Part shown: in pieces, positions 1 to 11,034 of the stretch
Numbering within the stretch: position 1 is the first letter of the stretch
How the letters are laid out: each line of letters opens with the position of its first letter
Assembly: GCF_022539505.1 (NCBI RefSeq)
Contig: NC_061514.1
Location: 328,769,090 to 328,833,089, forward strand
Direction: 5' to 3'
Source: Lolium rigidum
Lineage: Eukaryota; Streptophyta; Magnoliopsida; Poales; Poaceae
DNA length: 64,000 nt
Position numbers and translations under genes: made by a program
The notes under the pieces: model-generated
Told to the model about the DNA's origin: nothing
Databases searched by the model: none
Seen by the model: only the letters and a program-made list of their open reading frames with translations

Positions 1-71
1 TGCCTCATATTTTATCTCATGGTTCACCACCGCTACTTGAATCTCATAGTTTTGAAAATTGGCAATTCTTA

Positions 72-803
72 ATGCGTTCTCATGTGCGCAGCGCTTCTAC
101 CGAGCTTTGGCGCATCATCGAGGAGGGTTATTCACCACGAGACCCAAATAACTTGACAATAATAGAGGTGGTGGATGACCAACTCAACGCCACCGCCATC
201 AACATGATTCACATGGCCGTCACGCCCAAGGACCGCGCTCATATTCGCTCGCTCAAGACCGAAGCATGGGATAAACTCGACAAGCTCTTCCTCGAAAATG
301 AGAGCATTCAAAGCTCTCGTTTCTATGAAGTGAACAACATGGCCGACAACTTCGTCATGAATGAGGGAGAATCGCCCAAAGAGATGTACCGGCGCCTTAT
401 CGCTCTCGCCGTACAAATGCAAGATCTTGGAGCAATGTTTGTGGATGACTCTTGGATCAAGCGGAAGTTCTACAACGCTCTCCTCCCGTATGAGGAAGTG
501 AAGTTGACAGCCATCCGCCAAAATGCCTCCTTCCGCGCTATGACATCCAATGAAGTCCTTAGTGAAGTCATCGCTTTGGACATCTCCAAGAAGAATGTGG
601 AAGATCTTGTTGCTCGGGCCCATAACACCCGCAAGCCCAACCTTGCGTTGAAGATGAAGGAGCATGAAGCTAGTGAGAGCGATGAGGATCCCATTGAGTG
701 GGGTCCGGGTGATCTCAAGGCCAACGATCATGAACATATGGCTCTTGCCGCCAAGATTTTTTGGAGTGGGAACAATACACGAAGATCAAGGCCGAGGAGA
801 TAA
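72..803 (+). pseudogene. Copia gag, UBN2-type domain
   Basis: The 243-residue open frame has the look of the plant copia gag polypeptide (UBN2 family): a charged helical protein with a segment like 'AWDKLDKLFLENE' near residues 65-78 and 'GESPKEMYRRLIALAVQMQ' near residues 98-116. It would form the capsid-like shell that packages retrotransposon RNA. The frame breaks at its C-terminus: a neighbouring frame continues a plausible protein around 760-805, which indicates a small indel. It is truncated on the left by the window edge, so the ATG at 72 need not be the original start. Confidence 0.75.
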
Positions 804-860
804 TTTCCTCATGATTCTACAAGATAGTCCTCCAAGAGTCCAAGGGAGGATCAAAAGGAG

Positions 861-1304
861 AGATCATGCTACAATTGCGGCGACAAAAGTCATTTTGTTG
901 CGGATTGTATCTTTGAGAGAAGGGAAGACAATGGTGGAAGGCTCGTCCGTAAGAGCAAGTACAAATCCCTCTCCAAATGTTTCTCCAAGTTCTCCTCCAA
1001 CTCCGATGACACCAAGGTCTCCTTCACCAAGAAGCCTAGAGCCTTCATTATCCGTGAGGAGTACTTCTCCGATGAAGGTGATGAGCGTGAAGACAAGGGT
1101 TCGAACAAGAAGGAAGAGGGAGTGGCCTCCATCGCCATATCCACTCCCTCCATCTCCCTCTTCGACTGTCCAAATGAGAACCTCGTCACGAAAAATTCTC
1201 GTTGCCTTGTGGCAAAGGTATTGTTGGAGGTAGAACCCCTTTCCGAACCTACACCTTCCTCTAATGCTATATCCATTTGTGGGTTTGGATGCTCCTCTCA
1301 CTAA
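861..1304 (+). pseudogene. Copia gag C-terminal part with CCHC zinc knuckle
   Basis: A retroviral-type zinc knuckle is encoded at 867-908 (C-YN-C-GDKS-H-FVAD-C, the C-X2-C-X4-H-X4-C spacing), the nucleic-acid-binding motif at the end of gag. The same frame continues as Lys/Ser-rich sequence to a stop at 1302-1304. The open frame that starts at 1264 then takes over in another frame, so at least one more frameshift separates the two. Confidence 0.75.
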
Positions 1305-2439
1305 CATGCTAGGGGATCAAGACCGTATTGAGGAAAAGGAGAGGCTTGAGAAGGAAGCGGAATTAGAGATTATCTCTCTCACTCAAGCTTATGAGGAAGA
1401 ATTGTGCATGCGCATGTCTCTTGAAGCTAGTGCTATTGTTCTCGAAGACTCAAACAACTCCTTCATCTCCCAACTCATCAAGGACCGAGACTATGCTCTT
1501 GGTTGGGTGGATGAGCTCGAGACGAAGAAGCGCTATCTTGAAGAAAGCCATGAATGGTTGCTTGAGGATGTTGCAACCCTCACCAAGAACTTCAAATCCT
1601 TGGAGAGTAAGTTTGTGCTCCTATCCGAGATGAGGAGGCATCCTCAAGAAGAAGCACACAAGAAGGAAGAAGATGAAGGCCCCAATTCATGTTGTGATAA
1701 GCTCATTGATGAAGTTTGCTCCTTGAGAAGACATAACACAAGACTCTTGGAAATCAATTCTCTCCAAGAGGAAGCCTTGGATGAGTACTATCGCTTGAGT
1801 AAAGAGAAGGTTCCATGTTGCGATCATGAAGAAGAGATTGCCACTCTAAAGAGACACAAGGCCAAGCTCAAGGAAGTGAATGATATGCAAAATGAGTCCT
1901 TGATGGAGTGGAATCGCTTGAGCAAGGAAGAGGTTACTTGTTGTAACCATGAGGAAGAAATTGCCTCTCTAAAGAGGAGCAAGGACAACCTTATGGCGAT
2001 CAAGTCCATGCAAGATGAAGCGTTGAAAGAGTACCATCTCGCAAGCAAGGACCACATTTGTTGCAACCATGAAGACGACATCGCCACCTTAGAAAGACAC
2101 AAGCGTTTGCTCTTGAAAAGGAATTCTCTTCTAGAAGAAGAATTGTTAGAGCATTTCCGGGTGAATAAGGAGAAAGAGGTTCAAGTGTTTGACATCACTC
2201 ACCCTCGCCCGGATCATGAAGATGAAATCAATCGTTTGAAGTCCAAAATTGATGGTCTCCAAATCCAAGCCCAATACTTGGAAGGAGTCATTGAAGCTAG
2301 AGTCGAAGCCAATGAGAGCTCTTGCAATGAAGGAGAAGTGGCTATAAAGACAAAGAAGAAGAGAGGAAGAAGGATCAAGATAAAGAGGAACATCATGATA
2401 GGACCCATTGAAAAATGGGTTCCTATATCCAAGTCTTGA
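1264..2439 (+). pseudogene. Coiled-coil protein with four 40-43-residue repeats (copia gag-pol linker)
   Basis: This 391-residue open frame is dominated by Glu, Lys and Leu heptads, so a long coiled coil is likely. A Cys-Cys motif followed by His-Glu-Glu/Asp-Glu-Ile and a Leu-Lys-Arg-His segment recurs at nucleotides 1816, 1939 and 2059, spaced 123 and 120 bp, with a more diverged copy starting near 1690. A basic tail (KKKRGRRIKIKR) ends it. It sits between the gag zinc knuckle and the decayed protease and is one large open frame in an otherwise broken element. I infer that it is part of the gag-pol polyprotein rather than a host gene; its function is unknown. Confidence 0.6.
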
Positions 2440-2460
2440 TCCATGAAGTACTTTGCTTCC

Positions 2461-3110
2461 GGTGGTGCTTATTGGGTGGTTGATGTTGAAGCCACAAGTC
2501 TTATGACCGGAAGCAAGGAATTTGTTGTCGACCTCGAGCCATCTCATTCTACCATCTCCTATGGCGACAACACAAGCAAGCTTAAAGGTATTAGGCCTTG
2601 ACAAGGTGGTGGTAACACCCGACCTTGTCAAGACCCTTGTTTACAATGTTCTTTCCGTTCATCGTTTCACACGCTTGGGTCTTTGTACCTTTTCATATGA
2701 ACATATGGTGGTCCTCTTGTGGAGCAAGATACTCGGTGTAGCCTTTGTTGAATATGTGGAAAGCGAGTTGTATGTTGTTGTGAAAGACGACATCTCTCGC
2801 TCTTTGCCTATTCACTAAAGGTGACAAGGGTTGGTTATGGCTTTGCCGACTAGCCCATGTCAACATGAGGACTTTGCAAAGTCTCCACAAGGGAGGCCAC
2901 ATTCTCGGACTAATAGAAAATGTTCCCTCTTGCAAAGTTCGTGTTGTAGGACTTGCAATAAGGAGAAACAATGGATGTAGTTCAAGTTCTACACCTTGGA
3001 TGTCTTCCTTGGCAAAGAAGGAATCCAACATATACTCCTCGCCATATACTTTCCCCAACACCATGGGGTTGCCGAAAGGGAAAGCCTAACCTTAGTTGAA
3101 GACACTCAAA
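2461..3110 (+). pseudogene. Copia protease, GAG-pre-integrase and integrase remnants
   Basis: Around 2470-2590 the translation reads like a copia aspartic protease, but the usual Asp-Ser-Gly-Ala/Cys-Thr active site is Asp-Val-Glu-Ala-Thr, so it should be inactive. A GAG-pre-integrase-like segment (HVNMRTLQSLHKGGHILGL, about 2857-2913) follows. A fragment of the integrase C-terminal part of the core (SSPYT...HHGV-E-R, about 3038-3085) comes only 130 bp later, so most of the integrase core is missing. Several stops and frame changes lie between these pieces. Confidence 0.65.
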
Positions 3111-3111
3111 T

Positions 3112-3670
3112 ATGATGATGGAGTACGAGTTTATTGTGTGGGTTGTGGAATTGTGTGATGTGACTTGTGATGAAGATGATAGTTCTTTGGAGGGGCGAAG
3201 TGCTTCTTGTGAGAAAGGAGATGCAATTCCCCCGGTCACCGTAGGAAGGATGGGTGTTGGCTCTCGCCGACCTCAAAAGCTACCTTCTATGAGTGCCGGG
3301 GAAGGACGAAGTTCCACCTATGTGGAGCCATCTACACCACAAGGCCAAGCTTCCTCCGTTGAACAACCAAGTGAGAGTCAACCTCTTCCACAACCTCAAG
3401 TTCGGCATCAACAACAATGAGGGTCAAGGCGGGGACCTAAACAATGATGAAGGTCAAGGGACCTCACAAGAATCTATCTCTATGGTCCATTCTCGCCATC
3501 AAGCAAAGGCGTCAAGGCTCCTTCATAACTCAAGCAAAGTACGTTCAAGACATTCTCAAGAGCAAGATATGAAGGGGGCCAATGGTATAGGAACCCCAAA
3601 GTACCTAAAGTATCAATACTCCCTTGATGAGACCGACAAGGCAATGGACTCATACTCTACCGTTCAATGA
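3112..3670 (+). pseudogene. Copia linker between integrase and reverse transcriptase
   Basis: Two overlapping frames (3112-3420 and 3293-3670) encode low-complexity sequence rich in Ser, Pro, Gln and Glu followed by a His/Arg-rich part. This composition is usual for the region between integrase and reverse transcriptase in plant copia elements. The expected reverse transcriptase does not follow. Called from position and composition only. Confidence 0.45.
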
Positions 3671-4354
3671 TAAGGTTCGCTTCTCTACCTTTGTGCTTCT
3701 CATCCGGACATTGTGTCAAGAGTGAGTATACACATACCACTTTTGTGCTATATGTCTAGATGTAAAGCACGCATGAACATAGGGGGAGTGCGGTTTAAAC
3801 TTATTGAGCTATCCCTCCCCCCATAATGCATAAAGAAACCCAAAACATTCTCTATTTGTCAACTAAGTGACTAATGAGCTTCATGTTGAGTTGTGGCCAT
3901 GGGTCCTAGATACATCTACGCGACCTCACACCCCTATACTCTTACACGGTGGCCTCGGTCATCAACCTCCTCTTTGAGGAGCTTTTCTTTTTGGTTCTTC
4001 TTGTTTTCTTTGATTTTCTTTTGGTTTATTTTCCCCTTTTTGCTTTTGGTTTTTCTTTTCTCCATGTTCTTCGTGGGAGATTCACCCAAGCTTGGCTTTT
4101 CATGCTTTGATTCTTGCAAGCTTGGTTGAGTAGTACCTTAACAGTTTCGACATCTAAACCTAAGCCAATACCTACCTCTTGAGCCAATTCAGTCTAAAAG
4201 CACAAGTCTACACCAAAATCTGAGTGTTTTTGAGCTTTGGAGGCCGGTACTACCGGTCCTCAGGCCGGTACTACCGCTCCGGTGCAGTAACCTGACGACT
4301 GTCAGGAGTTTGCCCTAGAGCGGTACTACCGCCCGAGGTACCGGGCAAGTACCG
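3671..4354. other. Non-coding, pyrimidine-rich repeat-derived stretch
   Basis: No gene is visible. The stretch holds a strong T/TC-rich run (about 3980-4070) and, from about 4245, several copies of an inverted motif of the type GCGGTACTACCGC. The same motif is abundant at 6290-6790 and 19620-19990, which ties this stretch to the non-autonomous LTR element on the other side of the CACTA insertion. Confidence 0.5.
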
Positions 4355-4377
4355 CACTACTAGGAAAAGGCCTAGTC

Positions 4378-4735
4378 GTAAGATTGCTATCAGTGGCGCA
4401 CCTCTCTTTTGGTGCGCCACTGCTAACTAGCAGTGGCGCACCAAAAAGTGGTGCTCCACTGATACAAATATAGCAGTGGCGCACTGCTTTTGAGGTGCGC
4501 CACTACTAAAGATCGGCCAGATTCCACCCCTCCTGCAAACTTAGCAGTTGCGCATCACAAAGTGGTGCGCCATTGCTAACCCACGTAGCAGTGGCGCACC
4601 TATGAACTGTAGGCCATTGCTAAGTGTGAGGCTATATTATATATGAGGTCTAAAGCTAGCTGTGGCGCATCATTCATACGTGCGCCACTACTAGTTTAAA
4701 TAGCAGTGGAGCACATCTATATGGTGCGCCACTGT
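4378..4735. repeat. Left subterminal repeats of the CACTA element
   Basis: Multiple copies of AGCAGTGGCGCACC and its complement GGTGCGCCACTGCT in both orientations, often as adjacent inverted pairs. In CACTA elements such subterminal repeats are the transposase-binding sites. Confidence 0.85.
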
Positions 4736-5187
4736 GTGCACGAAATTTCCACCACCATGCCACCTACCGCACATGGCCTGGAAGGCACACCACGCCATTC
4801 TCACAGGCACAGGGCACATGCGCGAAAATTCACAGCCCACTGAGTACGCGTAGGGCCCACGCTGGAGCCACAGCTGGCCTCGGTTTCTCCGCACGACCGC
4901 ACAGCGAGAGGCCGGTCCACAGCCATATTGCTCTGCATCTCGCCCTTCCTCTGCATCTCCCAGTCATTACTCCGGCCGTCTTTCTCCCACTACCTCTACC
5001 TCCCTCTACCTCCGGCCGCACCCATATTGCCTCCGCATCTCGCCCTTCCTCGCGCCGCCACCGCTCCTCCTCTTGCCGGCGCCGCGGCCGCTCCTCCTCT
5101 GCCGGCGCCGCCGCAGCTCCTCCTCTGCCGGCCCCGCTGCACGCGCGCCGGCGCCGCAGCCGCTCCTCCTCTGCCGGCGCCGGCCTC

Positions 5188-5502
5188 TTCCTCGTGCGCT
5201 GCTCCGCCTTCGCCGCGGTCTCCTGGTACGCGCAGCTCCGCGCCCGACCCTTCGTCGAGGCGCGGCTCCTCCCCGCGGCCTGCGAGCTGCTCAGGGACCA
5301 CCTCCGGCGGGAGGTCCGCAGCGTCTCGCCGCTCGGGATCACGCTCCACGCCCGCTCCGTCGGCCCGCACGCCCGCGACCTCTCCTGCGCCGAGCTGCCC
5401 GTCGACAAGATCAGGATCAGGCCTTTCGCCAGCCTCAGCAGGGGCAGGGTCGTCGTCGACGCCCTGCTACTCTCCCTCGAGCCGCTCCTGCTCCTCTCCA
5501 TG
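5188..5502 (+). pseudogene. Captured gene fragment resembling the N-terminal region of TIC236/SSG4
   Basis: The frame read from 5188 encodes a hydrophobic start (LFLVRCSAFAAVSWY), then segments such as 'RSVSPLGITLHARSVGPHA' and 'IRIRPFASLSRGRVVVDA'. These resemble the conserved N-terminal region of the plant TamB/DUF490 family protein TIC236 (SUBSTANDARD STARCH GRAIN 4 in rice), an inner-envelope component of the chloroplast protein import machinery. Only about 100 residues are present, the similarity ends near 5502, and the piece lies wholly inside the CACTA element. It therefore looks like a transduplicated fragment, not a gene. Downstream is 3'-UTR-like DNA with AATAAA-type signals near 5893-5905. 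The family match is from memory. Confidence 0.55.
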
Positions 5503-5994
5503 GGGGCGGCCGCCGGCACCGGCGCGGAGGCAGCACGGGCGGCGGGGCGTAGTCAACCACCTCTAATCCTCTCCCTCGCCCGCGGCCCCTCCCAGTCGCT
5601 TCCTGAGGTGCCTCTCCTCGACGGCATGGTCAACCAGCGCCTGGAGCAACGGCCTGGAGCAGCCTCTCCTCCTCGTCGCGCCTTGTTTCGGCGGCTGCAC
5701 CGACGGCCTGGATCATGGGGTGGACCTCGTCGGACTCCGCCGGTGTCCGACAAGATCGAGACGAGCGCGGGGGCCACAGCGCCACGGAGGACTTGATTGA
5801 TTTTCTTTGTTCTTTTTAGGGTTCCAGATGCAAAGTTTAGAAACTTTAGTTGTATTTTGTCATTTGGATACTGTAATTATAATGGTTTATAATAATAAAA
5901 TAAATGTGCTTTGTATCGATGCGTCAACTCACCTGCACCGGTACCACAACCAGGTCCCACGTGGCCTTTTTTTATTTTTTAATTTATTCAACAA

Positions 5995-6260
5995 GTAGTG
6001 GCGCACCCCATAACGCTGCAGGTGGCGCACTTAGTAGCTTTAGGAGCAGCGCACCCCATAACAATACAGTGGCGCATCTAGTTACTTTAGGAGTGGCGCA
6101 CCCTTTTGCTTACTAGTGGAGCACCTACTAGTGCGCCATTGCTGTATAACTTAGTAGTGGCGCACCAGTAGTGCGCCACTACTAGGAGTTAGCAGTGGCG
6201 TGATAGCAGTGGTGCACCACTAGTGCGCCACTGATGGCTATATGTGGTGCGCCACTGATT
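5995..6260. repeat. Right subterminal repeats of the CACTA element
   Basis: At least eight copies of the GTGGCGCACC / GGTGCGCCAC motif, the same unit as at the left end, immediately inside the right terminal inverted repeat. Confidence 0.85.
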
Positions 6261-7007
6261 GCCTTTTTCCTAGTAGTGCCGGTAAGAGGTACTACCGCTC
6301 CTATGAGCGGTACTACCTCTTGCGCCTTTGACTTAAGGTACCGGGTGGGTCGGGTTTCTTCCCAACACCTCACTTTTCCCCACCCACCTCGAGTCAAAGC
6401 GTCCCCAAGCTCCAAGACCTCGAGGAGACCGGCCCCGATCTCCTCCTCTGGCCATCCCCGGCCAAATCTCCTCCGTGGAGAAGCTTCCCCACCCTCTTCT
6501 CCACCATGTCCTCCGGTATGGGATCTAATCTCTCTCTCTCTAGGGTGTGTTGAATTCCCTTGATGCATAGGTTAGGGTTTGTGGAGTTTGTGGTGGAGAA
6601 ACCTTCTTGGAAGCCTCTTCATGTACAGGGATACTAGCTAGTAACATTGTGTGAGACTATGAACTTCATTGCCATGAATCTCGACCTAGGTCTAGGTGTG
6701 CTGAGCTTGAGTGGTAGTACCGCTCGTTCATGAGCGGTACTACCGGTTCAAGCGGTACTACCGGTCCAAGTCGCGGTACTACCGCTATGTCTGATTTCAC
6801 CTATGTTGTTTGTTAGTGTCCTTTTTGATCTTTAACTCCAAGGCTTGTGCACTTATCCCCTATTCCCTCTACAACCTATGTTGTTCAAAGGTCCATCCAA
6901 GTCCCGTAGTGGCGCCAAGGTCAAGCCTCCTTCTCGTCATCACCGAGAGGAAGATGAGCAAGAAGAGATTGTCCTGGCAAGGACCACCAAGCGCCAAAGG
7001 GAAGCAA

Positions 7008-8518
7008 TGATGACCCACAAGTATAGGGGGTGTATCGTAGTATCTTCGATAAGTAAGAATGTCGATCCCAACGAGGAGCAGAAGGTGTTGACAAGCAGTT
7101 TCGATGAAGGTTTCACCGTAAATGCTCACGGACAAGTATTCGGGGGTTTTGATGTAACAGATGAAATAAGTACGAGTAAGTAAAATGCGAGAGAAATAAT
7201 TGCAGCGAGTGGCCCAATCCTTTTTAGCACAAAGGACAAGCCGGTTTGTTTACTTATAATGACCAAACGTTCTCGAGGACACACGGGATTTTAGTCTAGT
7301 GCTTTCGCTACATACAACTGATTAATCTTCATTGTTTTGATAAGTGTTGTGTGGGTGAACCTGTGCTAATGTATTGCCCTTCCTAGGACTAATACATACT
7401 TGTGATTATACCCCTTGCAAGCATCCGCAACTACAAGAAAGTAATTAAGATAAATCTAACCACAGCCTTAAACTCTGAGATCCTGCGATCCCTCCTGCAT
7501 CGATATACCAACGGGGGTTTAGGTTTCTGTCACTCCGGCAACCCCGCAATTAGCAAACGAGTACAAGATTCATTCCCCTAGGCCCATAAATGGTGAAGTG
7601 TCGTGTAGTCGACGTTCACACGACACCACTAGAAGAATAACACCACAACTTAAATATCATAACATTGAATATTACTCAACCATAGTTCACTACTAACATT
7701 TAGACTTCACCCATGTCCTCAAGAACTAAACGAACTACTCACGAGACATCATATGGAACATGATCAGAGGTGATATGATGATGAATAACAATCTGAACAT
7801 AGACCTTGGTTCAATGGTTTCACTCAATAGCATAAACAACAAGTATAAATCGCACCGGGAGAGTTTCCCCTATCAAACAATCAAGATCAAACCCAAATTG
7901 CTACAGCGGTGACGAGGTGCTGCGGAGGAGATGGCGGTGATGATGGTGGAGATGATGATGATGGTGATGGAGATGATGTCCAGCTCGATGGCGGTGACGA
8001 TGGCGTCGATTTCCCCTCCCGGAGGGAATTTCCCGGCGGATTCCCGCCCGCCGGAGAGCTCTTTTCTCTCCGGTGTTCTCCGCCCCGCGAGGCGGGCCGT
8101 AACCCTTCGGGAGGATTCCTCCGTGGCTTAGGTCTTCGGGACGAAGGGTTTCGCGAAGAAAAGGAGGCGAAAGGGGTCGTGGGCCCCCCGGACCACATGG
8201 CGGCGCGGCCGGGGCATGGGCCGCGCCGCCCTAGGGTGTGGGCCCACCCCGGGTCCTCCCGGCCCCTCCTTCGGCTTCCTTCGTCATCCGGAAAAATAGG
8301 ATTTTTGGTAAAACTCCCTTCGACGCGTTGATCTTCCGAAATATTGCATTCCGACGGTGCTTTTTCCAGCGGAATCTTGGCTCCGGTGCTTGATCTCCAA
8401 ATAATCATGAAACATGCAAAATAGATGAAATAACATAAGTATTGTGTTCCAATATGAAATATATCAATGAATAACAGCAAATTATGATATAAAATAGTGA
8501 TGCAATTTGGACGTATCA
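7008..8518 (-). repeat. 3' LTR of the Athila element
   Basis: On the plus strand it begins TGATGACCCACAAG and ends GACGTATCA, so both strands show TG...CA termini. It matches 15869-17378 nearly base for base. No polypurine tract is present next to 8518, where one is expected. Confidence 0.92.
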
Positions 8519-8565
8519 AGCAGCAGTGGCAGCGAGCAAAAGGACCACCTCGGGTCCTCAAAAGT
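8519..8565. repeat. 47-bp copy of the element's outside flank, inside the 3' LTR boundary
   Basis: Bases 8519-8565 are identical to 17379-17425, which is host sequence (part of the gag-like ORF) just outside the 5' LTR. The copy replaces the place where the polypurine tract of the Athila element should be. The identity ends at 8566/17426. Confidence 0.9.
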
Positions 8566-10239
8566 ATCATATTCATTCACACAAGACATTATAGTAAACA
8601 ACTTCCTCATATAACTCAATGTTGAAACAAGTATAAGGTAGTCACAAATAAAGGTGCATAAGGAATCATAATTGGTGATGGCAAACTTTGTTCTTGGTCA
8701 GAGAACATTTAACAAATTATATTCATCTATTGAGCAGCGCTCTCATATTAAAAGCTTATGGTAAACTTGCATACTCAATCATATTTATCATTGATGACTC
8801 TCAAAGTTATATTTATTCAAGGTAAAACTTGTACTAAACAAGAAAGAGTAAAAACATGATAAAGCAAATCACAATATAATAGTTTGATCACAACAACTCA
8901 AATGCTTGCTTGAGATGGAGGGAAATAGGTTTACTCGACTCAACATAAAGTAAAAGACAGTGCCCTTCGCAGAGGGAAGCAGAGATTAAATCATGTGCCA
9001 GAGCTTTTTCAGTTTTGAAATCATATAAAGAGAATAAAAGTAAAGTTTTGAGAGGTGTTTGTTGTTGTCAACGACTGGTAGCGGGTACTCTAACCCCCTT
9101 GCCAAACAGACCTCCAAAGAGCGGCTCCCATGAAGGACGTTATCTCTACCGAGCAAGGTAGATCATCCCTCTTCTCTTTTGTTTACACATGTATTTTAGT
9201 TTATTTAAGGGTTGACACTCCCCCAACCTTTGCTTACACAAGCCATGGCTAACCGAATCCTCGGGTGCCTTCCAACAATCTCATACCACGGAGGAGTGTC
9301 TATTGCAAAATTAAGTTGCTTGCTGATGAATCAGAGCAAAACATGTGAAGAGAATTATTAATGAAAGTTGATTAATTGGGGCTGGGAACCCCGTTGCCAG
9401 CTCTTATTGCAAAATTATAGGATAAGTGGATGAAGCCACTAGTCCTTTAGTGGAGGCTGCCTAACAAGACTGAAAGATAAAACACCACATACTTCCTCAT
9501 GAGCTATAAAACATTGACACAAATAAGAAGTAATAAGTTTTGAATTGTTTAAAGGTAGCACATGAAGTATTTACTTGGAATGGCAGACAATACCATGTAG
9601 TAGGTAGGTATGGTGGACACAAATGGCATAGGTTTGGGTTCAGGTTTGGATGCACGAGAAGTATTCCCTCTCAGTACAGGTCTTTGGCTAGCAAGGTTAA
9701 TTAGCAAGCATAAGAATTGAGGTGAAACAAACAAATATACATGTGATAGAAACAATCATGCATCTTACTTGTAAACACAAACAGTTTTAACTTTAGAATA
9801 CTAAGCTAAGAACTGATAAGAAAGATAATAATATCTTCTACATGTACTTCCTCTATTCATCTAAAACTCAAAGTGTTGTTGCTATTGACCATTGCTAAGT
9901 TTGCCAAAACCAAATAGATTTACTTAATGCTCTCAAAGTGGTACCAATACTAAAATCAAGATCAATCATATAGTAGAAATTGCAAACTAAAATAAGGTGT
10001 GCAATATGTAAATGATAAGACTTCTCATTAATATTCCATAACGATAACTCACACCAAGGGATACATAGACAAACTAAAGGAGAGATACTTCCATACTCGC
10101 AACCCATCTCATACGATAACTTCCCTACTCATGATATGACACTACTTGATAGTAAAAAGTAAAAGGTAATGATAATGTGATACCGCGGCACTCCCCCAAG
10201 CTTGGAACAAACCAAGGGGATGCCAATACCGATGATGGA
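8566..10239 (-). other. Non-coding 3' region of the Athila element
   Basis: AT-rich DNA without a convincing frame, lying between the accessory ORF and the 3' LTR. Runs of Cs (plus strand) at about 9221 and 10192 read as G-runs on the element's sense strand. This long untranslated 3' segment is common in Athila elements. Confidence 0.7.
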
Positions 10240-10694
10240 TTACTCCTTTGGCGATGGTGGTGATGAACTCTTCCCGCGCTTCTTAATGAACTCCTTCAAC
10301 TTCAGTTTCTCAGCTTGACAATTCTGCACTAAGATTCGAAGAGATTCATTGTTATCCGAGGTTGGCGATGACGACCTTGTGACGCGAATCGAGTGATATT
10401 CAATCATTCTTCGGAGACGGCAATTCTCCTCCTGGAGTATCTCCACTTCTCTTCTTAGAGCCCGATATTGATCACAAAACTCATCAGTAATCCGTAGAAC
10501 TTCTTCCATCATGGGGAAGGAGTCGAGGCTAAGAACGGGTGGTAGAGGTCCCTGCAAGTTATGAGAAAAGAACGTTGAGTGTCAACAGATCCCACCAAGA
10601 TTTGCTTGCTCCCTCCGGCTTGCCGATCTTGTCTTGATGGCACCTCCTTCACTTCTTCCTCCGAAAGCCCCTTGCCCTTGTTCTTGGAGACCAT
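10240..10694 (-). CDS. Accessory ORF of the Athila element, possibly spliced
   Basis: The ATG at 10694 (MVSKNKGKGLSEEEVKEV) opens a 61-residue frame. A second frame, 10557-10240, encodes a coiled-coil protein (EEVLRITDEFCDQYRALR near its start, IKKRGKSSS near the end). Between them the minus strand has a pyrimidine tract followed by CAG (about 10573-10555), a good 3' splice site, so a small intron could join the frames. I cannot fix the donor. The position after integrase corresponds to the env-like or accessory ORF site of Athila elements. No membrane segment is visible, so an envelope function is not supported. Confidence 0.5.
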
Positions 10695-11034
10695 GGTGCC
10701 TCTAAACTGAAAACGGATCCTGGCGAAACAGCTCGAAACAAAACACGTCGAGAAAACGATATACGGACCTCCAGGGGTCCGGGGGATTTTATAGTAAAAA
10801 ATTTCAGAACAAACGGAAAGTACCAGATCGAACCAGAGTCGGAAAGGGGCGACGAGGCGGCCAGACCATAGGTCGGCGCGGGCCCAGGTCAGGCCGCGCC
10901 GGCCTATGGTGGCACGCCCTCGTGCGTCCTTTCCACTCCGTTTCGAACTCGTAATTTTTCATATTTTCCAAAAACAACAAAAATAATGTTCGGAAAGTAA
11001 ATCGCGAACTTTTCATTACCAGCATCGTTACCTA

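Larger units (their letters stand above)
1..3670 (+). mobile_element. Degenerate Ty1/copia retrotransposon, internal region (left end outside window)
   Basis: Copia-type domains follow each other on the plus strand: a UBN2-type gag, a CCHC zinc knuckle, a coiled-coil linker, a decayed protease, a GAG-pre-integrase-like stretch, the end of an integrase and a Ser/Gln-rich linker. The order gag-PR-IN before RT is the copia order. RT and RNase H are not recognisable after 3670, so the element is deleted as well as frameshifted. No LTR of this element can be seen. Its left end lies outside the window, and where it meets the next element is unclear. Confidence 0.8.
4355..6278. mobile_element. Non-autonomous CACTA DNA transposon
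   Basis: The element begins CACTACTAGGAAAAGGC (4355) and ends with the inverse GCCTTTTTCCTAGTAGTG (6278); the terminal repeats differ by one A. It is flanked by a 3-bp duplication, ccg at 4352-4354 and 6279-6281, the size expected for CACTA (En/Spm) transposition. Both ends are packed with subterminal repeats of about 14 bp. It has no transposase, so it would depend on a related element. The interior is GC-rich and contains a captured gene-like fragment. It interrupts an LTR element. Confidence 0.9.

Noticed and set aside
5073..5552. Alternative Pro/Arg-rich frames in the CACTA interior
   Set aside because: Shadow frames in GC-rich DNA; only the frame read from 5188 shows protein-like conserved segments.
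7909..8331. Frames rich in Gly/Asp (plus) or Pro/Ser (minus) inside the Athila LTRs, seen again at 16769-17264
   Set aside because: They lie in LTR sequence present in both copies, and small indels between the LTRs break the frames differently.
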